Shown one piece after another: positions 51,343 to 62,605 of a stretch of 64,000 nt of DNA. Within the stretch, counting starts at the first letter, position 1, and every line of letters starts with the position of its first letter. The DNA is from Hymenoscyphus infarciens (Eukaryota > Ascomycota > Leotiomycetes > Helotiales > Helotiaceae): assembly GCA_001414345.1 (NCBI GenBank), contig LLCB01000174.1, positions 56,137 through 120,136 on the forward strand, given 5' to 3'. The notes under the pieces were generated by a model. The model was not told the origin of the DNA, searched no databases, and was given only the letters and a program-made list of their open reading frames with translations. The translations under genes and the position numbers were made by a program.

Positions 51343-53579
51343 TTAATAAGATATTTTATTCTAGAGATTATAAACTCTTCTTCTTTTACCTAATAGAGTT
51401 TAATAAATAAAGTTCTTAGAAGTAAGAAGTATACTTAGATACCTCTCTTATAAGAGCTATTAAGAATATACTCTACCTAGTTTTAATAAGTCGTGTTTTC
51501 ATAGTAGTAGCTATTTTAGAGTAAGGTTAATAGTATATTAGAGACGTTAAGAGAGCGGTGTAAGACCTTAGTCTAGATAGTATTTCTCTCTCGTCTTATC
51601 TCTTTACTCTTTTCTTTTAACTAGATAGATAGATTAGCTAGCGAGAAGAAAGAAGATACGTTATTCTCTATTTATTATAAGAATCTAGATCGGAGTTTTA
51701 CGCTCTAGTAATCTAAGGACTTAGTAAGAAGATAGAAGGATATTAGAGAGCCTGTTATTTCTTTCGATTATAGCGGGAAGAATGTTATATTAGAGTCTAG
51801 GATTAGAATTAAGAAGTATTCTAGTAAATCTACGCTATAGACTCTTAATATAAAAGAAGTAGTATTATCTTATAAATATAAATGTTTAAGTAAGTAGCTA
51901 AGGTAGTAAAATATCTATAGAAGTATAAGGAATAATAATCTCTAATAGAAGTTATACTACTTAGTACTTATAATATAAAAGAGAGAGTATATCTATATTA
52001 CTTAACCCTACCTATATACTATGCTCTCCAAAGCCGGCATACTCTAGGGAACCAAAACAAGAAACTCTTAAAACTTCATAGAGATTAAAGAAACCTCTAA
52101 GTAAGAAATCAAGCTTTAGTCTTAAGAAGCTTTAAATCGTTGTAATATGTTAATTATATAAGGAAGTGTAAGATATTACCTAGGAGCTAAAGTAGAGATT
52201 AGTTCGGATATCGCGTTAGCTCGACGTTGTGAATGTTACGCAAACCCTCTTTCTCACTAAGGTACCTATGAGGAGAGCTAAACCAAACCTACGATTCCAC
52301 CGCCTAGAGACGAGAGGAATTTCAAGTCCTCGTCCTCCTATCGAGGGATTTTTGGGAATGGCAATCCGAGGGGAAGGGTTCTATACTGACGCTGAGGGGT
52401 GGAGCTAACAGCTTTAGGTTACCGCCAGAAAGCGGGTTCAATATGTCGCGCCGGTTCTTCCTTTCGACCACGACTCCCGTCGACAGACCACCGAAGAGCA
52501 CGCGCTCAACGTCAAACTCAACCAGCCGCAGAGCTCAGGTCCTCGTCTCTAGAGAGTTTAAAAGGTTACCGCTGCTTGAACTAGGATCTTCTGCTTCTAT
52601 TCCGCGCCTCCCGCATTAGGTAAATCAAACGCACCCTGCACGGCATCGTTGTCTGGGAACGTAGTATAAGAACGACCGACTTCTTAGCGGCAGCAGAGAG
52701 GAAGAGGAGAGAGGTAAAATAGGTTGTCGAGAAAGCTATGTTTCTATGGAGTACCTATAGGGTTGATGGTTCATAGACTAGTTGGTATTCTGAATCACAC
52801 GGTGGAAATGTACTGTATCCTAGAATAGATGTAGTTTCCTGATATACTAAGGGGAGCTGAGAGGGGAAAGTTGTCATGCTCTACCTATGGATTCTCGTTG
52901 CTGCTATGATTCCTAATCTTTCTATCTTACCTAGCTGTCGTTTGCCGTGTGATGGTGGCGCGTAAAAAGCAGCATGGAAATAGATTGTGGGAGAACTTTT
53001 AGAAGGATGGAAGCATCTATACAAGGTTCGTAAGAAAGTAGGGATCGTTATATCGCAGTTGTCTTGAGGTTACGCGTAAAGTTATCCTTTTCTTGTAATG
53101 TTGCATTTTGTGGTGCAATATTCTTTGGTAGCTATCATTCAGCCACCTGCAGAACATCACCTGGGTCTTACATCTCTGATCGTACAAGGTGCCAAGTTGC
53201 AAACAATCTTGCAGTGACATCAGAAAGGACCGTGCCAGCGAAAAGAATGGAAACAAAGGATGTGTAGCAATGAGAAGTTAAGGGTTTGGAATAAGTAAAT
53301 AAAGCTATAACAGTATGTAAACACTGAACGACAATACCGTTGCCGCACATTCTCTTTTTTCAAAAAAAGAAGCTCCTGGGACGTAGTGGTAAAGTCATTT
53401 GATAGTTTTTCCTGGTTGCCTTCCATAGTGCATCTTAACTTGAAAGGTGAGGAGGAGGCTAGAAGGCTGTGACGGCGGGAAAAGGCACTAGACACTCGCT
53501 TCGGTTGTGGTGGTTGTGGTATATCGGAAGATCCCGAACATCGAATTCCAAACGTGAATTCCACCCAATATATAGCACC
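51343..53579. other. Edge of AT-rich block and intergenic region before SH3 gene
   Basis: AT-rich and RIP-like to about 52,020, mixed to about 52,250, then normal composition. Frames at 52399-52584 and 53017-53591 show no recognisable family, and no tRNA fold was convincing. The segment before 53580 is the presumed promoter of the SH3 gene. Confidence 0.4.
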
Positions 53580-55673
53580 ATGTCGTCTCAAAAGACTCCA
53601 GGGAGTTCAGGTTCAATTCGGAAGATGCACAATGGCTATCATTCGGCCATGGCTGCCTTGACACCTAAAAGTGAGTGGGGGACTCCATCCCTAGACTCGC
53701 GTACACCTCTCACCACCACCACCACCACCACCACCGCCGCGACGCCACTAACCTTTTGACGCGTGCCAGATCGCAAACAGGTCGAAGACATATTCAAAAG
53801 CCCCGAAGAGAAAAAGAAGATCAAGATGAGCGAGTCGTCGGAGGAGGAGGCAGTTTATGGACTGGGTCTACAATTGACAGAGGCTTGGTTACACCGAGCT
53901 GAAGCATTGGCCAATGGAGGAGGAGGAGGAGACGGGGATGGCGTCGATCTACCAACAAGTCCAGCAGGGGCGGCGAATCACGAATACGGCAAGAGCAAGG
54001 GCAAGGGAAACGGCAAGGCGCCTCACTCTCAATCGGTCGAGGAGGAATACGACAGCGCGAGTGCACGTGAGGGAGAGCGAGAGCTGAAGAAGTTGAAGCA
54101 ATCGCCGGATCGTCGAGATTCATTCTTCCATCATTCCAACTCTCCGCGAACTCCGCGAACTCCGCTACCGCCAGGAACAGAAGTCGACAACCTTCAGCTC
54201 ATCGACGAACTGCTCGAGGAGAACTATCGTGGTCAGGCTGAATCCTTCCTTCGCAACGCCAAAAGTGTCAGCAAGGGAACTGCTGCCAAGATTACCACCG
54301 GGTGTGCCTCCACTGCAGGTGCCTCCACTGCCTCAAGGTTCAACGCACCTTCCAGCACCGCAGCAGACACTGCCACTGTCACTGCCACTGCCACTGCCTC
54401 AGGCTTGTCCAACAGCAGCAGCCTCGATCAGGTCTGTTCCCCCAGCGGCTTCTACACTCCAACTCGCATCAATCCGCGTGCACATCATCGAAACACCAAC
54501 TTTGCTGCTCTACAGCCATCTTCTTCCATTGCTCCCCTCTCCGCCCACAAGCGTCAATTTGTTCTCCCCGATCGGAAATCGTACCAAACCCCCACTGGTC
54601 GTGTTGTTGTCGAAACAGTTGGAGTTCAAAACTCGGAACGTTCCCCACACGCTACATACAACCATAGAATCTACACCATCCCGGCCGACTCTCCGACTTC
54701 TCTGATCCCGAAGCGCCGTCCCCTAAAGTCCCAGGAAATCGTTCGCGGACACTTGTACTTCACCGAAGACGAACGTAAAGCCATCGCGGAACTTGTCGCT
54801 GTCAACCTCAAACCTTGTGAGCACGGCAAGAATTGTATCGATTGTCTAGATCTGGAATACGCACACCACGAAAACAAAGCCATGTCTACCTCACTCCCAC
54901 CAGAGGAGCGCCAGAAGATCATCAACAACAACCGATCTCTGCGCAACATCAAGAATGTAAGTATCCCCAGCTTCTCGCATTCTTGTCTCCACTAACCTCT
55001 TCTTCTTCTATAGGAGCTCGAGAGCCTGGCTGAAAGCGGAACCATCAGCGACGATGTTTACGACTCCATCATGAAATCCCTTCCCAACGAAGCTCCCCTT
55101 AATGGCTCCTCTGCTCGTGCGAATCCCCCAGCAGCTCCCACAACCCAGTTTGCGAACATGAAGGTCAGCGATGCTCCACCACCAGCTTACAACGCACCAC
55201 CATCTCTCCCAAGTCGTAACAGCAAGCCTGAACTCACCCGTGCCATTGCTCTCTACCGATATGCCGAGCCTGGTGACTGCAACTTTGAGGTTGGTGATCA
55301 CATTTCCGTCATCGAGTACATGAACGCGGATTGGTGGCTTGGAAAGAATGTCCGAACAGGACAAGAAGGAGTGTTCCCCGTCAACTATGTACAAGCTACT
55401 GCCAGTGCTCCTTCTCCCCACGGAGTCTATGGAAATGAAAAGGCCGGTGCATATCAAGCCCAACACCAACAACAACCCGGTCCCCCACCACCAGGTCCCT
55501 CCGACCCGTACAATTCCGCCGTTCCACCAATGCAAATCGCTGAACAACCTTCCGAGTCCAAGCCAGGAAAGGGTGGTGAGATGGGTAAGAAGTTTGGCAA
55601 GAAGCTTGGAAATGCTGCTATTTTCGGAGCTGGTGCTACTATTGGTGGCAATATTGTCAACTCGATCTTCTAA
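53580..55673 (+). CDS. SH3-domain protein, Lsb1/Pin3-like, with long N-terminal extension
   Basis: Exons 53580-53670, 53770-54956 and 55014-55673 join in phase to 645 residues. The ATG has a good context (CACCATG), the first donor is GTGAGT and the second GTAAGT. The C-terminal ~245 residues resemble yeast Lsb1/Pin3: an N-terminal helix (NNRSLRNIKNELESLAESG), a PPPAY motif (possible Rsp5-type ubiquitin-ligase site), an SH3 domain (about 504-555: ALYRY, DWWLGK, FPVNYV), a Pro/Gln-rich linker and a Gly-rich GKKFGKKLGNAAIFGAGATIGG tail. Lsb proteins bind Las17/WASP and affect actin and endocytosis. The preceding ~400 residues are Ser/Thr-rich and unrecognised. Initiation at ATG 54882 would give a normal-sized 244-residue Lsb protein, so this may be a fusion or an over-extended model. 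Confidence 0.82.
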
Positions 55674-56165
55674 ATCTCCTCTCTTGCATGTTTGTCACCC
55701 GTCCCAAAAACGGCCACTTTGTTTAGGGTAGAGTTCCTCTGGGATAGCATTTTTCTTTTACTTCCTCCATGGTCTTGTGGCGTCAATATTTGGGCATGAG
55801 TACTGCTCTACGGCCGGTTATTATGATTTGATCCTTTCCAAATAGGGAAGGGAAATGGTTTATAGTGGATGTTGATAGGGTTCCCAAGATGGCATGTTCC
55901 TAGGAATAAATGAATCGATATGGTAATTCAGTCCCAATTTTCATTTGCATGCGTGATTTGATGCGATTCCCAAATACTTGTTTCAGTATTGCCATTTCCC
56001 TTTCCTCTTTCACCGTCCCAAGTTTCAATTGATGCGTGACTTGATGCGATTCCCAAATACTTGTTTCAGTATTTCCACTTCCACTTCCCCTTCCACTCCC
56101 ACTGCCCCGTATTCCACATCCCCTCCCAATACCACCACCAAGCCTCCAAAACAACCTAGAAACCC
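55674..56165. other. Intergenic between SH3 and Dabb genes (convergent)
   Basis: Shared 3' region of two convergent genes. Contains a tandem duplication (55931-56097) and a pyrimidine-rich stretch; no gene is supported. Confidence 0.5.
55931..56097. repeat. Tandem duplication, two ~84-bp units
   Basis: Both units start GTCCCAA and share the core TTGATGCGATTCCCAAATAC, then TTGTTTCAGTATT. They begin at 55931 and 56015. The differences are scattered, so the duplication is not very recent. Confidence 0.75.
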
Positions 56166-56718
56166 TCACAACACAGACACAACCTCCGCCTCATAATACA
56201 CCGTCAAAGGCGGTCCCTCCAAAGTCAAACTCTTGGCCGTACCCTTCAACTCCTTATGCGCCTCGCATTCCGTGTCGTAGTACGCCATGTCCTCCCGGGT
56301 CTTGAACTCGGTCGTTGCGACGGCGGTGTAGCCTTGGGATCTTTCATCGGGTTTCGCGGGCCCGGCGTGGAGGGAGAGGATGTATGGTTTGTTGTCCTTG
56401 GAGGGAGGAGTTTATATTAGTGTTTTTTTTTTTTTTTCGGGATTGGAGTTGGAATTGGAATTGGAATAATTGGAATTGGAATTGGAATTGGAAATTGGAA
56501 TTGGAATTGGAAGGATGGGGTTTGGGAAGTGAAATAGGGTTTGGTGAGGGGTGAGGGGTGAGAGGGAATGGGGAGAGTGTATGGGGTGAGAGTGTATGGA
56601 AAAGGGAAGGTAGAAGTACCTTTACGGCATCTCTCGCTACCACTTTGTAGCTCTCTAGCAGGGTCTTGACGTGTTCCGGGGAGGGAATCTTGAACATGGT
56701 TACACGGCGGATCGTCAT
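56166..56718 (-). CDS. Stress-responsive A/B barrel (Dabb) domain protein
   Basis: Two exons, 56718-56620 and 56396-56166, joined in phase 0 across a 223-bp intron (donor GTACTT, acceptor CAAG) to 109 residues, the usual length of single Dabb proteins. The order VTMFKIPSPEHVKTLLESYK, then ILSLHAGPAK, TAVATTEFKTREDMAYYDT and HKELKG fits the ferredoxin-like dimeric A/B barrel fold. Family members include stress-induced plant proteins and small cyclases or dimerisation modules; the function here is unknown. No targeting signal is seen. The intron is long for this window and is swollen by a GGAATT microsatellite and a poly-T run. Confidence 0.85.
56446..56512. repeat. (GGAATT)n microsatellite in Dabb intron
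   Basis: About eleven imperfect units of GGAATT, preceded by a run of T at about 56422-56437; lies wholly inside the Dabb intron. Confidence 0.85.
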
Positions 56719-59700
56719 CTTGAAATTTCCGTATAGCTCAAAGTTCTTTTTGCAGTTGAGTGGTGTTTTACACTTCTGAGTTGCGAGGTTGAGTGTGGAG
56801 GGGTTTGTTGAGATGGAGGGGTTTGTTTAGATGGAGGGGTTTGTTGAGATGGTGAGAGGGGTAGTTGTGTTTGTGATTGGGATTGTACAAGAGGGGGTTT
56901 ATGAAGGGCGTGGAGAGGAAGCGAGTTGATTGAACAAGTATTTTGGTGTCACTTTTGTACGAGTCGTTGCTTTGGAGGGCTAAAGTGCTGGTAGAAGGGG
57001 AAGGGAAGGGAAGGGAAGTAAATTAATTGTTCCTCGAATGGATCTCCGTCCGGGAAGTACGAGTACACGGAATGCGGGGCAGGAACGGGGGACCCCGCGA
57101 TGTGGGGCTTGGAAAGCAAGCACCATTCATTGGAAAGACAATTCAGATCATCTCGGATGTCCGCTGCTTGCTTGCTTGTTTGCTTGCAGTGTGCTTGAAG
57201 TAATACAATTGTATCAATATCAGATTACTAGTACGGAGAAATACCTACTACCAGTATCGTCGTGATGGTTATTGTAGGTACGGTGATAGTAATACTTGGA
57301 GAATTCATAGCGTTGAGTCTTTTTATTTGCAATGGGCTAGAGTTCGATGTCGTATATCGATACCGAAATCAATGAGTGACCTAACCGATAAACGGGCTAG
57401 AGATGGAATTACTATTTTATTGCTTTTTTGGTGGCTGCTAACCTCTTTTCGCGATTTGTGTCCTTCACCACTTCACTATTCCATCGATGGGTAGAGGACG
57501 CGGTCAAAAGTATAGAGAATACAGGATTACGATGATGCCCTGTAATAGTACCCTGAAGCCGCAATCCGGGCGAGCGCTATATATCAGTGGACCTGTCTGT
57601 AAATTAGCTTCCATAGGCCCTCCTATAGGCTCGCTTACCACCATGGCTTCTCGCCTTTTTACAGGGAGGTGGCGAATCTGAAGCCTTCAGAACAGTTTAT
57701 AGCATCTGCCCTGCATTCACCCTACTTTTGATTACGTCCTCTTTATCTATCGATATTCTGAAGTGGTGAAGTAGTGAAGGAAAGTGTGGCGTGTCGCATC
57801 TGCCCATCTTGTCATCTTCTCTTTCCTTCTTCTCTTCTCTTCAACCTCTCAAGGTAATCTTCGAAACATAACACTCATTTCTCAACACTCGCTTCTACCA
57901 ACTTTCTCTTCCACGACAACTCTTTTTCAGTACCCCAACCTATAAACCCTGCTAGCAGTGCTGGCGATCATTTATATGAACTCAGTTCAGGCGAATTACC
58001 CATTCCCACCCCCTACCGTTTTAAGCAAGGTTTCACGACAACCTTGATATATACCTCATTTGATGGATTTCACTCTCTATCCATTGGATTCTTGAAGAGC
58101 ATCACTGCCGGTCTTCTTAGACCACGTCTATTGAAACTTCCAAACTAGTTTTCCTAAGAATAGCTTCAAAGGACAAGCATCCTTCAACTACCTTACATAT
58201 TTAGTAGATATTATGTTATACTACTAGCTATTAGTCTGTGTAATACACAAGGTAACCGTTGCACCAGAGGAACAATAACATAAAAGTTTACCTAAAATAA
58301 CTACCGAACAGTATTATTTTAACTAATAGCGCGTATATAGAACGGACCCTGCGAATATCAGCCTAATCCATGGCCTAATATCACAATCAATTCCAGCATG
58401 GACCACACTACCCAAGCGAACCTCTCGTCCTTCTCCTGGCCAGTAATTCCAACCGGTCAATTCACAAATAAAACTGGCCAAAACAATCTTTCCCTGTCCG
58501 CAAATGCAGCTTTAGTCAATCGCCTAGGAGGAATCTCCACGCGATAGCTATAAATTCTTATCAACCTGGTCTTCTCCTTCGCCCTCGGCCCCTCGCCCAC
58601 ATCGACACTATCTCCTCTCGAAAACCAGTGATGTTACCACATCCCGAATTGTCATTAAAACCACCAGAGCCAAAAGCGAAGGTAATTCGGCATTTTCGAC
58701 TGCCTGGTATTACTTTCTGAGTATATCGAACAGCTTTGATGGTTGTCGAACGTGCTCGCCTTCCCAATTCTCACACGTTTCCCTCCTCCATATCCACAAC
58801 CTGGATAGCCCTTTCCCTCATCACAAATTTCTTGGACTGGAAAGATGATTTCGACTAGTTCTCTTGGGCTGTTCTTATGTGCAATGTCGTTTTCTTCTCC
58901 CTTCTGCCTTATCGGCTCAAACACAACAAGGGGGGAGGTGTTACTTCCGGAGGGGATGGATACAGCGCTTTAAGTCTTTTTGGTGGCGACTGCCTCCGCA
59001 CACTCTAAAAAGAGGAAGATTGCAATGCCCTGAAAGGTCTTGGTTGCGCACCTGGGTTGATCGAGCTTTTTTTGAAAAAGGGAGCGACGGGCGAAATGGT
59101 GGGATGTCTTTTAGGGTTGATTTACATTGGCGTGTGTCTGTTGTAATTGATAAACTACTCATATCAGTACGTGTTCTACGCACAAGGTGTGTCTCTCCTC
59201 CTCGACCATCTCGACCTCCTCGTTAAAGATACACTAACGTTGGTGGGATTAGGACCGCCTGATAAGGGTCCACTGATGCTAGTGATGAAATATGTTGCAA
59301 TGGTATTCTTTCTTCTGATGTTTCTCGCCTTCGGCCTTTTGTTTTAGAATGAGGATACCACTTATGTGGATCTGATGGAAGGGGGTATGGTGGAGTATTT
59401 CAAGAACAAGGAACCACCTCAGGAGAATGGGCGGGTTTCCTAAAACCGTGGTTCAAACAGGAGTGGAACAGAACTCGAGCTGAGCAGGCCGCTTTGTTCG
59501 CATGGGTTTTTTGAACGGAGGAAGAGCCAGTTCTGATGGACTTTGGGTAATACAAGGAAGGGTGCGAAGAACGCTGGTACTGGAACTCTTATTGGGTCTT
59601 AAGAGTTTTAATGTAATGTTTATTGTTAATATTTGGGATCTGAAAGGGAGCTGGTCTATCTGCTGGCAGGTAATAAGAGAGCTTTCGGGGATGAGTTGAT

Positions 59701-59737
59701 TCAAAGGTAAGATGGCAGTCATGTCACTTACAGATTA
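56719..59737. other. Long intergenic region; no firmly supported gene
   Basis: Normal composition, with the Dabb promoter at its left end. I found no recognisable protein. A frame at about 59159-59347 ends in a hydrophobic stretch (AMVFFLLMFLAFGLLF) that could be a membrane segment of a small or broken gene, but no start or exon structure could be settled. About 58205-58335 resembles an AT-converted segment at 30462-30560. A loose inverted repeat spans about 57461-57786. Confidence 0.35.
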
Positions 59738-60254
59738 CAGTGAGTTGCGAGTTAAGCTTGAATTTGACCACTTTTTTTATAATCCGAGCTTTTTAAAAAA
59801 TTCCTTAATTTCCCCCCTTTTTAGGTACTCTTTCACCTATTTATTAACAACAACATAGGTTAGTATACTCTAGATAACAGAAAATAAGAGCTCTATATGT
59901 CCTCTATTACTCTATAAACTTTATGTAACAAAAACAGACAATTTTATATCTGTCTTAATTTTTATAAGGTCTTAGCGTACCTTATCCATCGACCTTACCA
60001 GGGCACGCAGGGGTAGTGAAATCTTTTTCAAAAAAGGGGTTTTTTTAAGAATTATCTATTTTTTAGTTTACTTTTATTATACTTACTTTAGAAGAGAGAT
60101 AATTAGATATAGCGCTTCTTTCCAGCTAGGCCTCGTCTCTTTTAGAGTACTTTTATTTTCTGTCTTCTAAAGAAGAGAGGGAGAAAGCTTTGAAAAAAAA
60201 AAGCTCGGATTACAAAAAAAGTGGGCAAATTCAAGCTTAACTCGCAACTCACTG
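59738..60254. mobile_element. MITE, 517 bp, Tc1/mariner-like (TA target)
   Basis: Terminal inverted repeats of about 57 bp (59738-59794, 60198-60254) start CAGTGAGTTGCGAGTTAAGC and match with only a few mismatches. TA dinucleotides flank both ends (59736-59737, 60255-60256), the target duplication of Tc1/mariner/pogo elements; pogo-like elements also start with CAG. The interior has no coding capacity. It is a non-autonomous element needing a transposase from elsewhere. Moderate AT richness inside may reflect mild RIP. Confidence 0.85.
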
Positions 60255-60256
60255 TA

Positions 60257-61127
60257 TTGATTACAAACTTGATGAGTTGTAAAGAGACATTTTTGAAGAT
60301 CAAATTACTTTGACAATTTTCTACTCTTCAAATACGAGCGGGCTGGGTTGTATTATGCCTTCGAGTTTGAGAATGTTTTCTCTCCTCAATGCAGTAGAAC
60401 TTTCGACTCACTTATCCTGTATTCATGAATTGCAATGCACCTAGGCAATCATAAGACGAGGTTTAAAATGAGAAGATGAACTTTAAGAACATAGGATGAA
60501 TTTATAAAAGCTTTACAGCTTCTCCTTCTTTGAGTAACTTGGATCCAACTCTTCTTGAACAAAAGGATTCATCAGACATTGTCTAGACAAATCCTACATT
60601 CTTTTAGATCATAAGATGATTCTGACAAAGCATACCTTCATTTATTTCGTTGAAAAGATTATCTTTTTTTCAAGAATATAGCCTCAATCTAAACAATGCA
60701 CGCTGAGTACCTTTACTTCAAAACTTTCTAAGATTACGAAGCAAGGTAGTTGAGTGGGGAGGGTTTGTGGATACAGAAACATATAAGAAGAAGCACTGTC
60801 CCTAAAACCTTTTCGGAAGGGGCTTCGCTTAGCCGCGTCTAGCATTTGTAGAGTTGATTGCGATTACACAGTTTGCGAGATTATGCGGTACGTGAGAATG
60901 TTTGATATGAGTTGTCTCAGTAACTATATTTCCTCCCACAATCCTTTAGTTTGCTGATTGTTTTTAACGCACGCTTTTGATGCACTGCTGCAAAAGGCTA
61001 CGTGTATCTTTTCGATAAAGTGTTTTCATGGCTGTCATTTGTGTTGTGGCCTGAGAGATATAAGTATACGCCTTGAGCCTCTGGAGACCCTATTCATATT
61101 TCCTCCATCTACCATCCTCTTTCTTGA
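60257..61127. other. Intergenic / upstream of dioxygenase relic
   Basis: Normal to AT-leaning composition, with no recognised protein or RNA. A missing 5' exon of the dioxygenase gene may lie here, but I could not place it. Confidence 0.35.
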
Positions 61128-62501
61128 TTTATCAGTGGTCAAATTCAAGCACTCATACAGTCGAAAGCTTTCAGCATTTCGATCATACCTCTCGAAATTC
61201 TCTCCTGCTCCAAGTGTACGAATGGGAACAAAGTTACCATAGAGTTCTCGGATGGGTCCTTCACTTCCCACTCGCAATGGCTACGTGATGCTCGTTGCGA
61301 CGACGGTGCGTCTCGAAATGCCACCACCGCTCTTTGCCAACAACCGACAGAAAAGGTACCTGTTGACCAGGTGGAGCTTGAGAACCAACCCCTCGGAAAA
61401 GCCACCAAGGTCGTTTGGACGGATGCCATCACCTCACACTTCCCCATCGAATAGCTCAGAGTTATAGCTCCGATTGTCGCATCGCGAAATGACAACGAGA
61501 ATCCCACAAGAGAAAGCCGTGTAAATTCAGAGTGGAAGGTCAAAGATTTGGTTATTCCTGAGATCTCGTATAACGACATATTCAGCTCTGTTGCGACGAA
61601 GGAGCCGTTTGATAAATTGTCACTCGAAATCATCGATCACTTGCTTTCCCCTTATTCAACTGGACTCATCAAAATATCCGACCTCCCAGCGCCAAATATG
61701 GAGGATGAACTCAAACATATCAACAACCTCAACACTATTGTTCTCAAAAAGCTCTTCGGCTCCGTATTCGTCCATCCACTTCGAGGTATGGATAAGACTT
61801 TCGCTGTATCCACCCGTGGCAAAGAACAAAGGCAAGATCTTCCGAATTACGACCCGAACCAAGTGCTACTCCCACATACTGATCATACCTTTTATCACAC
61901 TGCCGCTCAGTACCAGGGGTGGTATTGTCTCGAGGGGGAAAGTGAAAACACCTTTGTTTCAGTTCCTGCTGTTTTACGCGAGCTCAACGAAAAACACCCT
62001 GACATGTATCGCCATCTATCCAGTACGCCACTAGCCTTTGGACGCCAAAACTCATTCTATGGACCGACTGTAGTCAACACTACTACCGATACAGACATCA
62101 CGACCTATCCATCTTCGGATGAGTTTAAAAGCTTTCGCTGGCATCCGAACCTTGTCGGTAGTCTTCTCTGCCCTTACGAAGATTACAAAAAGGCTCGTGT
62201 GGCTCATCTCAAAGTCCAGGAATTGATTCGCAGCGAGAAATTTCAGCTCAAAGTAAATCTTCGCCCCGGTAATTACTACATTTGGAACAACTTCAGAGTA
62301 CTTCATGGGCGTGAGCGGGTTTTCAGTAAGCCTAGGACTGGTTTTGGACAGACGGTTCCTGAGCAAGTTGTGCAGGATAGGTATAGGGAGCTTTGTGTTG
62401 GTGAGCTTCGTGGCTTCGTGGGAGAACAATGGTTGGTTCACTTGCCCATGCCCCAGTTGAGAGAACTCGTCCATATGATGAGAAGCAAGCGAGGAGATTA
62501 G
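61128..62501 (+). pseudogene. Gamma-butyrobetaine dioxygenase-like 2-oxoglutarate oxygenase, nonsense-mutated
   Basis: One frame encodes an N-terminal GBBH-like domain (KVTIEFSDGS, QWLRDARCDDGASRN) and a full TauD-type catalytic domain, broken by TAG at 61452-61454 where the family expects Trp (HFPIE-stop-LRVIA). Fe(II) ligands are present: His 61875-61877 and Asp 61881-61883 (HTD motif) and distal His 62304-62306 (VLHGRERVF); a likely 2-oxoglutarate Arg follows in SKPRTGFGQ. The family hydroxylates gamma-butyrobetaine or trimethyllysine in carnitine synthesis. TGG to TAG equals CpA to TpA on the other strand, the RIP signature. No in-frame ATG lies between 61128 and the stop, so a 5' exon is missing or unplaced. 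Initiation after the stop (GTG/TTG only near 61548) seems unlikely. Confidence 0.78.
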
Positions 62502-62605
62502 AGTTAGCATGATTAGAGGAAAGTGTTAGATTAAGCGAAGATGAGGGGCTTTATTTGTAGTGGGGAGAGAATACAAGATCGTAGATTTGAGAAATAATAA
62601 AGAAT

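Noticed and set aside
52399..52584. Arg/Ser-rich 61-residue frame; also a GGTTCAA that suggested a tRNA T-arm
   Set aside because: No family resemblance, and the surrounding bases do not fold into a cloverleaf.
53675..53902. Frame with a run of eight histidines
   Set aside because: Created by the (CAC)n tract inside the first intron of the SH3 gene; the spliced frame is different.
56315..56554. Plus-strand frame with Trp-Asn repeats
   Set aside because: It is a read-through of the GGAATT microsatellite in the Dabb intron.
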